Shown here one piece after another: positions 38,420 to 48,316 of a stretch of 64,000 nucleotides of DNA. The stretch is from Plicaturopsis crispa FD-325 SS-3. Lineage: Eukaryota > Basidiomycota > Agaricomycetes > Amylocorticiales > Amylocorticiaceae. Numbering within the stretch: position 1 is the stretch's first letter; every line of letters begins with the position of its first letter. Below the pieces are notes generated by a model. It did no database searches. It was not told where the DNA came from and saw nothing but the letters and a program-made list of their open reading frames with translations. Location of the stretch: the NCBI GenBank assembly GCA_000827205.1, contig KN832557.1, positions 8,493 to 72,492 on the forward strand. The letters run 5' to 3'. The position numbers were made by a program, and so were the translations under genes.

Positions 38420-40692
38420 TTACTTGCATTGGAAACTATTCGCCGTCGTGTTATCCCCGCCAGTAAACACCGAGTGTTGAGGGTACTGTGAAATGAAGGA
38501 CAGAATATTAGTGAACACACTCGCCAGAAATGTGCGAACACTTACCGGACAAAGTTTTCTGGTGAACGAGACGCCGAGCGTAGAGTTGTCTATAGATCCC
38601 AGATAAGAGCCCGCTGCGTAAAGTTAATCAACGTACGCACCATCGACGTATTTCGTAGCAATTAACTCCGCCGGAGCCGTGTTATTCTCCACCCAATTGA
38701 CGACAGCGAGTAAGATGTCATGCGCGGCGTCGGGCTTTCCAGGGGGCGCCACAGCCGACGCGTCGCTCGCGCTCTCCGCGCCGAACGCAGTCGGTCCGTT
38801 TCCATTGCCACAATGGCCCATGCCAGGGACAGTGAACAACCGGTAGAACGATTCGGGGTCGATGTCGGAATATCGCATGGTGTGGGCAACGACCGACTCG
38901 TAATAGTGGATCTGTGTCGTCGAAGGAGGTTAGGCGGTGAACAGTTTCAGTGACAGATGTGCGTACCGAGTTTCCCGGCGCAATTAGCGGGTCGCCCCAT
39001 CCCACGTAGTGGAGGAGCTTTCCGCCACGGTCAGCAAAGTCCGTTATGTTTGGATCCACGGCCTAGGTTCATGGGATATATATATGGGTACTCAGCGACG
39101 AGATCAAACGACACCGGAGAGCACGTACGTCCATCTGACCAGGGTTGAGTCTGATACCTTCTTGAATCGTTGCAAAATCCAGGGTGTTGCAATCCCACGT
39201 AGGGTCACTACATATAACGAAACGTACATGAGTAACAGTGCGCTAAACGCTCGGCATTTGAAGTGCTTACTTGAGTATAAAGTCGCGATAATAATCGACG
39301 GAGATCTCGAGGACACTGCTCCCGACTAACGATCCAGCGGGATAAAGCAGCTCACCACCCGGTTGATAGCCCGAGAATATGAACGTGCCATTTGTCTCGT
39401 AGTAGTCGCTGTATATATTGTGCAACGCCGCGATCTGTGCGAGGTTCAAACATCAAACAGGTCGAGGTGTTTGACGAAGGTCGGCATGTGATGGCTTCCG
39501 GGCGGAAACTATGAAAGAAGTAGAAATAGGCGGTCAAGCGGCGAGGAAATATATCAGAAATAAGTAGATTGCCTTACATGCATCGCTGGGGGTCAGAAAC
39601 AAGGCCATCCTCAACGCCATCAATCGCGTCTATAAATTGGCGTTCGTCAACCATACGATCGCTTCAACCAACGTAGTATGCGTACCGCATTGCTTCAGTA
39701 CCTCGTCATGGATTACCGGCCATAACGAGTTTGGGATCCATTGCGATGAATTGACCGGTAGTACATTCAGGTTCTGGTGGATCGACCTGCACGATGAATT
39801 GTCTCCTAAGAACGTAGCTGTCAGGAGAAGAGGAGCTGACCATGGCTGCAGGTGCGACAGCCAGTTCGCAGGCGAACCGACCACAACACTGTTCGTTGAT
39901 TTCTTAGCAAATAGAGAAAGAGATTCTACGGGAAACTGACCCATCGAAGGATTCGGGGTAGAGTTGCAGCTCCTTCAAACCCTGTCTTCCCCCTGTACTA
40001 CACCCGAGATATTAGCTGTGATTGGCGGCCTGGCCATAGTACTTTTCCGTGATGACTTTCGAGGCGAGGACACTCATGTGCATGGCCCTAGACGCAAAAT
40101 CAAGAATCGCGTTTGGGTTGTTGAGCGCCCACGTTCCGTCGGAGACCGCGCTCTGGTGACCCGTATCAGTGCTAAAGCTGGCAAACCCGTTCTTATGATG
40201 GCCAAGAGCTTGTGAGAGAAAATCGTAGTTTCAGCGATTATCACAGCCCACCTGTATGCCGTTGTACGCGAGTGCCGGATAAACGATTCCACCACTCCAG
40301 CCGCCATTTCCGACACCCAAAAGACGCGAATTCCAGTCATCAGGCAGCCATAGCTCCGTCTTTGCAGAGCTGTTAGCCGTGCTGTTGGTATTAATAGTCA
40401 GCTCCAGTCCTGTAACCCGTTCATGATCGATCTATAAGGCTTCAGCACTCAGCACACCAACGACGGCCAACTCACGACAAAATGCGGCTAGGTTATTCGA
40501 AGTGGTAGTTCCACCATAGCTTGTCAAGTTGACGAGATCCCCTTTCGCGTAGTACGTGGTCCCAGCAAGTGTTGTAGCGTTCAGAGACGGGTCGGTGACA
40601 CTGAATGACAAGCAATGGGATTTGTTTGCTGACTCTGCAGCGTATACGCTGAGAGAGAGTGCCAAAGACAAGAGACCACGAAGTTTTTGCAT
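38420..40692 (-). pseudogene. Tannase/feruloyl esterase family, disrupted
   Basis: The start at 40692 gives a signal peptide (MQKLRGLLSLALSLSVYA) for a secreted serine esterase that would cleave gallate or ferulate esters in plant material. Visible parts: WLPDDWNSRLLGVGNGGWSG, SDTGHQSAVSDGTW, the nucleophile box GCSTGGRQGLKELQLYPESF, VVVGSPANWLSHLQPWSAPL, CDAIDGVEDGLVSDPQ, NLAQIAALHNIYSDYYETNG, LLHYVGWGDPLIAP, and the histidine region LFTVPGMGHCGNG. The last exon ends NTTANSFQCK at 38420. Two defects are seen. A tandem 7-bp duplication (TCAAACA twice, 39446-39459) shifts the frame between the signature half and the histidine half. Near the C-terminus an in-frame TAA (38624-38626) lies inside a 27-nt segment with intron-like ends. 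The rest is well conserved, so the damage is recent, or the first defect is an assembly error. Confidence 0.75.
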
Positions 40693-41256
40693 TGCCTGTG
40701 AGCGGGCGAGGGAATCTCGGAGGTTGGCAAGAAATGTTTCCGCTGAAGAACATACACTACTTATATGTTCGGACATGGCGGTCACCTGGGCCTACTCGTC
40801 GGACGGATCGCTGGACAAGAACTTGAAGAAGCTTTCCGAGTAAACGGACGTTCCGCAGATACTTTGGATGCAAGTTCTCCGCGAAATACAACGCGAATGA
40901 CCGGGCGGCAGGCATCGACGGTCACAGTCGCACGAACTGCGGAGTCGCGCTCACGTGTGTAAGTGTTTCCAGTCCGTTGCGTGGACCTGCTTCCTCTTGG
41001 CCTTCAATTCAAGTAGAATTCATATTTAAGTAGCTGCATCGAACCGTGGAAGTTATCAGCCGCAGTCAAGCTCCTGACGATGGCGGTAGACTTACCGTCT
41101 TTCCCGTTGAAACCACAAATGGTCTATCTTCGCTTCCGACGACCGCATAAAGAAACTTGACGCGTTACTGAAGGCCCCGGAGATGATAGCGCATATATTG
41201 CTCACTTGACGCCGCTCGAGCGCCACATTTATGGAGAGCAACAATTGGCAACAATG
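40693..41256. other. Intergenic, tannase promoter side
   Basis: A 564-bp stretch upstream of the tannase-family gene and left of the Mutator-type MITE. Short open frames show no domain, and I see no gene. Confidence 0.45.
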
Positions 41257-42036
41257 TAGTCTCATACCCATACCCTCTTAACCTTCCCATTCTGGGTCCC
41301 TTGTCAAGAGGGTCTGGGATCCGACGAGACATCCGAAAGGGACTCCGCGTGTAGCGCCTTCCGAGTCACGTCACGTCCGACTCGACAACTTTTTGTGGCG
41401 TCGACCTCGGGATGGTGTGCTCGTTTTCTCGGGCACATCATCTCCTTTCTCTTAGGTCTTTTTTCAAAACCTGGTCAGAAAACCTATAGTCCTACCCTTA
41501 GGAAGTCTCGAAAATTTCTGCCAGGCCTACTTAGAACAATTTGCCAATTACATGTAAATTCACGAGTGACAGCCAAGTTTTGGTCGCGAAACTGCACATA
41601 TTTTTTCGGTTCTTTCTCAAAGTTACTCGAACTATCCATGTTATGTTGAGATAAATAGGAATTAGTGCCACGGTCACTCTGGGGAAAGTTGTGTGCCAGC
41701 CTTTCGCGAGCGAGTGAATCCATTTGCCACCAGACACAACAGAGCCAAACACAACTGGTAATTTGCTCGTACACTTGTCTCCGACGTCAGCACCGTTCCA
41801 AGCCGTATTTCAGCATTCTGAGTCGATAGATATGCTCCGGTGTGCCGTAGCTACAGAACTGTGTCTTCAGATTTTTTTAAAAGTTGCAATTTGCCAGTGA
41901 AAAGTTGTCGAGTAGAGTGTGACGTGACTCGGAAGGCGCTACACGCGGAGTCTCTTTCGGATGTCTCGTCGGATCCCAGACTCTTATAGGGAGGGACCCA
42001 GAATGGGAAGGATATGAGAGGATGGGTATGAGACTA
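41257..42036. mobile_element. Mutator-type (MULE) MITE, 780 bp
   Basis: Long terminal inverted repeats of about 140 bp (roughly 41257-41396 and 41897-42036) match closely along their length. Both start TAGTCTCATACCCAT and share blocks such as TGGGATCCGACGAGACATCC and CCTTCCGAGTCACGTCAC. The element is flanked by a perfect 9-bp target duplication, GCAACAATG, at 41248-41256 and 42037-42045. Long inverted ends with 9-bp duplications are diagnostic of Mutator-like elements. The central 500 bp has only short open frames without a transposase signature, so it is non-autonomous. The perfect duplication suggests a recent insertion. It lies about 230 bp upstream of the La-motif gene start and may supply part of its upstream region. 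Confidence 0.85.
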
Positions 42037-42278
42037 GCAACAATGTATCGAACGTCAAGAGCAAGCAAAGAGCAAGCCACAGACAGGGCCGAGGTACTTC
42101 CGAATTCCGACGATATCAGAGCCGGCGTTTGGGCGCATACGCAAATCCATCCATCGCATCTTGCCATTGCTCTTTTTTTATTTCTTTTTCCTCCGTCCAC
42201 CTCGTGCCCGTACCGGTCTCTGGATCGCGCGTATTTGCTTGGTTCGTTGCTCCCAGGTCAAATCGCGGTCCAACAAAA

Positions 42279-45200
42279 ATGGTTGCGCCCGCTTCAGCGT
42301 CGTCGTCTTCGTCGACGAAAACGATGTCTTACGCAGACCGTGCAAAACGCGCAGCACCGCAATCGCAGTCGCAATCGCAGTCGAACTCCAATCCAACGCC
42401 GGCTCAGTTGAAGGCACAGACGCAGGCGCAAGCCAAAGCTTCGCAAACGCAGCCGCCGTCGAGCAGTAATACGTCTACGACCTCGAGCACCCTGAATTCC
42501 TCTGTCGCCACATCTGTCGACGCACCGTTACTCTCCGATCTTTTGCCAAAGGCTATCGTAGGCTCTGGCCCATCCGGCGCAGTTAATGGAAACGTTTGGA
42601 CTCGCCGCAAAGACCAAATTGCACCGTCGCTTTCGGCTTCGTCATCATCGTCGTCGCACCTAAATACAAAACCCACCGTGAACGGTGTCTCGGCAAGCAA
42701 TGGCTCCAGTAGCACAAGCACAAGTCTGCCCGACGATGATGCCTTCGTAGTCAAAGTTCCTCCGCGGAACGAGGGTCCCCCAGCAATGGACGACAAGGAG
42801 AGTTGGCCGGCCGTAGGAGCTGCATCGACACATGGGCCGGAAACGTCGCGGAAAGGTACGTCGCTCAGCGTCGACGTTTTACTTGCGCTTACACTCGCAA
42901 AGTGAAACTGGTGCCTACCCCACCTGAAGCAGGGTCCTCGTCGACCTCTGCTGCTCACTCGCAATCTCGGAACCATTCACATTCACGTGGCCAGTCCAAT
43001 TCCGTGTCGCATTCGAGCACGTCCGCCCGTATCTCACCGGAGCTTGCCCCAAGGCGAAATAATGGGCCTTTTCCACTTACCAGTCAAAATAGTACGGCTA
43101 GTACAAATCCGAGCGTCAATGCGAGCGCAAATCCAAGCGCAAATCCGAGCGTGCAATCTAGTCCGCGTGGGCGCAGAGGCTGGGATTTAGGTGCGCAGAA
43201 GGAATACACGTCCCTTCCGCCGCCGTCGGCACCGAATGTGATGCACGCCCAACCCGCCCAAATTCACCAACCGCCATCACAGATGGACGGTCCTTCCAAC
43301 GCGCCCCCTCGGCCGCAATCACTGCATCCATTGCAAATTCCTATCCACCACCCCCAGCCCCAATCCCACCATCCCATTCCCCAACCGTCCTACGATTTTG
43401 CGCAGCCATATATGTACTGGAATATGGGTGCACCAGTACCTATATCAGGCTCTCCCACCTCTAACCCGTATATACAACATGGGTATATCCCACCGCAGGG
43501 ATATCAAGGTCCGTATGTGCCACCACCAATTCCTCCGCACGGCTACATGCAGCCGAGTCCCGCATACGGGTACGGGTATGCTCCGCCACCGCCTCCTCCC
43601 GCTGCAAACGCGAATATACCGCCTCCGACGATGTTGGCAAGACCAGCGCCTCCAGAAGCGAGTGGTGCGTTGACCGGGTACCGTGCAGTCGATGCTGTAC
43701 CTGTCGTCGACGGGAGCAGTGCGCCGCAGCACAACGAGGCAGCGCGGTCCGGTAATGGGAGCGGGCCCCCGCAAGTAGTCTTTGGAAGCATCGGACTGGA
43801 GGGCATCCGAAGTCCGAGCCCCGCGACGGCAGCGGACGAAAATAGCGGGGCGGCCGAGGACGCGGAGAAGGAGAACGAACGGCCGTTTACTGCGTTCTCC
43901 ATTGGTGTTGTGCCGAGTGACAAGTTACATCTGCGGCTCCGCTCGCGCACGCGTTCGGGCAAGGCGCGCGCGCGGTCTACCCCCGGCGACGCGCAAAACG
44001 CGCCCGAAGCTGACGAGGCTGCAGCCGAGGAGAAAGTTGAGGAGGTTCCAGTCATTGACTTGACTGATACGGAGACGAAGTGGGAATTCGGCAGCACGCG
44101 TGCTGCTGAGCCGCCCTTCGTGCCTGTGAACGCCCCTATACCAGTACCCATACCCATACCACAGTACTTCCCTCCACCCCCTGGCCCTGACCTCGCCCAG
44201 CCGCATGCTCCTGGCGATGAATGGGAGGTGAAAGACTACGGGTACGGATTTGGACCTGTATCTGGAACAGGGTATGCTCCTGCGTTGGTTCGAGATGAGC
44301 GTATAGCCAGAGAAAGGGAGAGGGCGCGTGAACGGGAATACCGACACCTGGAGAGAGACAGGGACCGGGACGAGAGAGACTTTGCGGGTGATGCCAGGGG
44401 CGAGGGCGCGAGAGGAAGGCCGCGGCGAGGCTCATTTGCGGGCGGCTACAACGACCGCGGAGGATACGCTGACCGGGGCGGGTTTGCAGACAGAGGGAGC
44501 GGCTATGAACGAGGCGGCTTCTCCGGGCGCAGGGCGCGTGGGTTCAACCGAGGCTTTACTCGAGGGTTTGGCCGTGGCGGGCCTGCCTTCCACAATAACT
44601 CGCAGCAGCAGGAACCACCGCATCCACGGAGACCCTCCTTCTCCGTGACGCCCCCTTCGCATTTCCAGGGCTTGTCTCCGTCTGCCACCGCGCCCGCTCC
44701 AGACGTCTTCTCGCCTACCGGCGCACCGCAGCAACCTCTGTATCCGCCTGCTCCTCCTGTGCCCATTCCTGTTTCGTCCCTTTCATTTCCGTTGGACCCA
44801 ACGCGGTATTGGCTACTTGGTCAGCTGGAATACTATCTCAGCCCGCAAAATATGGCGCAAGACTTCTTTTTGCGGCAACGGGTGCGTTTCACTGCTCATT
44901 TCTGTTCGTCCCTTTACTGATAGCTGCAACTTTCTACTATCCTTTCTTGCGTGTAGATGGACTCTCGTGGATGGATTCACATCCCACTCATTGCATCGTT
45001 CAACCGCGTTCGATCTCTCACGTTGGACGTACAACTCGTCCGCGATGTTCTTATTCTCTCCAGCATCGTCCAAGTTCGTTATGATTGGGTACGAATGGGC
45101 GGCTGGGAGCAATACGTGCTGCCCGATGCGCCTCGCAGCACGGTAGAGTTCGTTGATGAACCCTCGTATCAACCGCCTATCTACCACGCAGAGAAGCAAA

Positions 45201-45295
45201 ATGACGTCTCCGAAGGGAAAGACGTCGGAGAGAGTGAAGAGGGCGAACAGGAGGAGGAGGAAGAGGAAGATGTGGTTTTTGTCATGGGGCGATAG
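42279..45295 (+). CDS. La-motif RNA-binding protein (LARP1/Sro9-like)
   Basis: The ATG at 42279 gives MVAPASASSSSSTKTMSYAD. About 850 residues of low-complexity sequence follow, with Ser/Gln/Asn-rich, then Pro/Tyr-rich stretches (PQGYQGPYVPPPIPPHGYMQ), acidic and Arg/Asp-rich blocks, and an RGG-like Gly/Arg region near 44400-44590 (RGGFSGRRARGFNRGFTRGF). The La motif is at the C-terminal end: YWLLGQLEYYLSPQNMAQDF, FLRQRMDSRGWIHIPLIASF, then VRDVLILSSIVQVRYDWVR. It ends in an acidic tail (EEEEEEDVVFVMGR). Three exons are supported: 42279-42854, about 42898-44879, and about 44958-45295. No DM15 repeats are present, so it resembles fungal Sro9/Slf1-type proteins that associate with polyribosomes and mRNA in the cytoplasm. 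Confidence 0.85.
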
Positions 45296-45949
45296 GCTCA
45301 ACGACTCAACCACGAAGAATGCGGCTCTCGCAAGACCGTACCCTTTCCATCGCGGATGCTGGTGCTCGTGGTGACACCGCGTCCTCGGCATTGCTTTTGG
45401 AATGCACCGATGGCAGGCGGCCCTCCATCTCGACATGGCCGTAACGAACGATTTATCCAGCACATAGTCACGGACTACCTTTCGGCATTTCTCTGCCCTC
45501 GACGGGATCTCGAACAAGCTGCCGTACTATAATTTCCTGCGCTACATACCGGCGTGTCTCTGTTTCCATAACACTCGCTCTGCCTGTCTTTTTTCTGCCA
45601 TACTGGCCATCCCCTGTCTGACAAGTTGACCATCCTGTTTTCTTTGCTGCGTCTCTCAAGTTGTCACTCGAATTCTGTCGCATAGCTAATCACATTTACA
45701 CGACCCTTTTCAGCAATCGAACCATTATCATTTGGTACACCTCTCCATGTCTATGTATCGCGGTCCTACATAAGAGGATCGTACTATATCTGATTACTTC
45801 GAATTGAAAGTACGCTATCTCTTGAAAATGATAGCAGAATCCGGGAATAATGATGCATAGAATAATGAATAGTACATTACATGGACATCTCTTCTACAAA
45901 AGAAAGTAGAACGCCCCCAATCCGAACGCTGATTGGCTGAGACAAACCG
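45296..45949. other. Intergenic, no supported gene
   Basis: The 3' flank of the La-motif gene. Minus-strand open frames at 44813-45517 and 45468-45683 overlap or abut that gene and show no domain. Nothing else is recognised before the satellite begins. Confidence 0.45.
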
Positions 45950-47860
45950 GACCGGAAAATGTACCCGGTGCCGGACGTCGTCGTGCAGACGCGCAAGTTC
46001 AAAAGTAAATGGGAGACGTCTGACGCAGTACGCGTCTCGAAATTTCTCGAACGCGTCGGCTTGCGTTCGAGGGCCCGATCCAGGAAACGTCCCGCCACGG
46101 GAGGCCACGGACAGCGGAATTCTCTCGAAGAGACCGCCCAGTATTTATTTAGAGACGAAGGGGTCGTCACCGTTAACGTTCAGGGTCTTGGGGATACCCG
46201 CCGATACACGACGCACACGTAGGCTTGCGGTTTTTGAAGCCGAATCGTCAACAGCTTGGATGTGGCCTACGTGACGCGACGGACTACGGGATACTAGCAC
46301 CAATTTTTAGCCTGCCTCACACGGGCTCTCGGCGACGCGCCGATATCGATTCAGCCTCCCCCCTCCACTGGCGATGCGACGACGCGGTATGTGATACGCG
46401 TCTCCAAATATCTCCAGCACATCCGCTTACGTTCGCGCAACGGCAGCATCGGATGCAGGAAACGTCACGCCGTGGACCGTGGTCGGCGGAGCATCTTTCT
46501 CCAAGGCACCGCAAGTATTTACAGGCGATGGCGCCCTAAGATGCCCACAAACAACTCACCGGACACGACCGACGCAACAAGACTTTCATTTCAATTTGGG
46601 AACGCGGTACGCGTCTCGAAATTTCTCGAGCGCGTCGGCTTGCGACCAGGTAAGGAGAGCGTTAGATGCGAAAGACGGTAAGAGAACGTTCTCGAAGGAG
46701 TTGCTAGCATTTATAGACGACGGGCCCGCTGGCAGGGATACCCACTACCGACTCGGATGCGACCCACACNNNNNNNNNNNNNNNNNNNNNNNNNNNNNNN
46801 NNNNNNNNNNNNNNNNNNNNNNNNNNNNNNNNNNNNNNNNNNNNNNNNNNNNNNNNNNNNNNNNNNNNNNNNNNNNNNNNNNNNNNNNNNNNNNNNNNNN
46901 NNNNNNNNNNNNNNNNNNNNNNNNNNNNNNNNNNNNNNNNNNNNNNNNNNNNNNNNNNNNNNNNNNNNNNNNNNNNNNNNNNNNNNNNNNNNNNNNNNNN
47001 NNNNNNNNNNNNNNNNNNNNNNNNNNNNNNNNNNNNNNNNNNNNNNNNNNNNNNNNNNNNNNNNNNNNNNNNNNNNNNNNNNNNNNNNNNNNNNNNNNNN
47101 NNNNNNNNNNNNNNNNNNNNNNNNNNNNNNNNNNNNNNNNNNNNNNNNNNNNNNNNNNNNNNNNNNNNNNNNNNNNNNNNNNNNNNNNNNNNNNNNNNNN
47201 NNNNNNNNNNNNNNNNNNNNNNNNNNNNNNGACGCGACGCGCTCTGCGGGACATGCGTCGACATGCGCTCAGGCGACGAAGACGTCGAACGCGGAAGACG
47301 TTGCGCTGCAGTTTGCCTAAATTTCTGGAAGGCGCCGCCATTAGCGCACAACGTCATCAAGCACGACACGTCCTTCGCGCACGCAGACGCACCGCCCGGG
47401 AGCCGCAGGCCAACCGTCACCGTCGACGTGCCGCTCCTGCGCTCGCTCCTCCGCCACACGGTCGCCGTGCCCCGCAGCGTGCAGGATGCTGGGATGCCCA
47501 CCAACAAACGGCTCGGACACGATCCATGCGACAGGACACGACGCGTTTTACGAACCTGGCACGGGTGTTAGGCGCCACCCGAGAAATCTGGATAGCCATC
47601 CACTAGCGGCTGACGGCAACGCGGGACGCCGACGCGCGCCTCCAAGCTTCTCGGAGGTGCCGCCAGTTTTACAGACGACGATGCCCAAGGACGCCCACAG
47701 AAAATGACTGACGCGATGCGATGCATTCTACGAACTCGGCACACAAAAGAGCTGAATCCACCGTCCACTAGCCGCTAGCGACCACGCGGGGGGCGAGGAC
47801 GTGTGTGTCACGATTTTTCGGAAGCCGCCGCCTGTGGCATTTGAGGATGATAGGGAGCTT
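45950..47860. repeat. Degenerate satellite-like tandem repeat array
   Basis: Related blocks recur across about 1.9 kb. Block A, ACGCGTCTCGAAATTTCTCG with variants, starts near 46024, 46393 and 46602; looser versions lie near 47310, 47635 and 47800. Block B, AGTATTTA-x-AGACGA followed by GATGCCCAC-like sequence, follows each A block by roughly 110-130 bp. The clearest A-to-A spacing is 209 bp; another is 369 bp, so units are diverged and partly deleted. The composition is GC-rich with many CG dinucleotides. The array contains the assembly gap, which suggests it is longer or more repetitive than shown. Confidence 0.65.
46770..47230. other. Assembly gap (461 N)
   Basis: A run of 461 N inside the repeat array. 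The true length is unknown. Open frames that run through it are artefacts. Confidence 0.99.
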
Positions 47861-47995
47861 GATGTAGTCGATCGCACATCGGCAGGTACCCCGCTTCCAA
47901 GATCAGGCTACCTTGGGCAAGACGGTATGCATGAGCCATCGTACGGTAAGGGAGCCTCGAGATTTCTTATGCTCTGATGTACAAGTACTGTACAT

Positions 47996-48041
47996 GGGCC
48001 CCTGAGCCCGACCGACCAGAGGTCGGGCGGCGAAGGGGCCC
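47996..48041. repeat. Strong GC-rich hairpin
   Basis: Two nested perfect arms: GGGCCCCT (47996-48003) pairs with AGGGGCCC (48034-48041), and GCCCGACC (48006-48013) pairs with GGTCGGGC (48021-48028). A 7-nt loop and a small internal bulge complete the structure. It lies about 75 bp before the Helitron-like end and may be part of the same element. Confidence 0.75.
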
Positions 48042-48116
48042 GTCCGGTAATGAATGTTTTTGGAAGTACTATATTTCATCGTAAACGCGGTATACACTCT
48101 GTAATCTGTGCTCCAA

Positions 48117-48145
48117 ACCCGTGGCGTAGCACGGGTCCCTGCTAG
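48117..48145 (+). mobile_element. Helitron-like 3' terminus
   Basis: A perfect 7-bp stem (ACCCGTG at 48117-48123 with CACGGGT at 48130-48136) and 6-nt loop is followed, after 5 nt, by CTAG (48142-48145) and then T. Hairpin, short spacer, CTRR and insertion before T are the hallmarks of rolling-circle Helitron 3' ends. The element would extend leftward. Its 5' TC end was not found, and no Rep/helicase coding is present, so it would be a non-autonomous copy or fragment. Confidence 0.5.
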
Positions 48146-48316
48146 TGCGAACCATACACAAGGTCAGATATCATGGAGTGACTAGTACACTGAAAAATAA
48201 CGATAAATGAACAGAATACACGATACCAAACCCATACGCTGGATGCACGAAGAATACGTGACTATACATGCCCAGGTGCTAACAACCGCGGGGACTGAAC
48301 TGGGAGGTCCCGCATA

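Larger units (their letters stand above)
47861..48316. other. Spacer between array and RBR gene
   Basis: No gene is seen. It contains the strong hairpin at 47996-48041 and the Helitron-like end at 48117-48145, each described separately, and the 3' flank of the RBR gene. Confidence 0.5.

Noticed and set aside
38614-38640. Calling the tannase C-terminus simply at the in-frame TAA
   Set aside because: The sequence after the stop still encodes the family-like C-terminal strands and a second exon, so the coding region was drawn to 38420 and the ambiguity reported instead.
41395-41774. Possible transposase fragment in the MULE MITE interior
   Set aside because: The short frames on both strands contain none of the Mutator transposase DDE or zinc-finger patterns and stop quickly; the element is treated as non-coding.
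46479-47606. Open frame of 375 codons across the gap
   Set aside because: Most of it is the run of N, which carries no stop codons; only the short ends are real sequence.
47996-48041. Hairpin as a bacterial-type transcription terminator
   Set aside because: There is no T-run after the stem and the genome is clearly eukaryotic.
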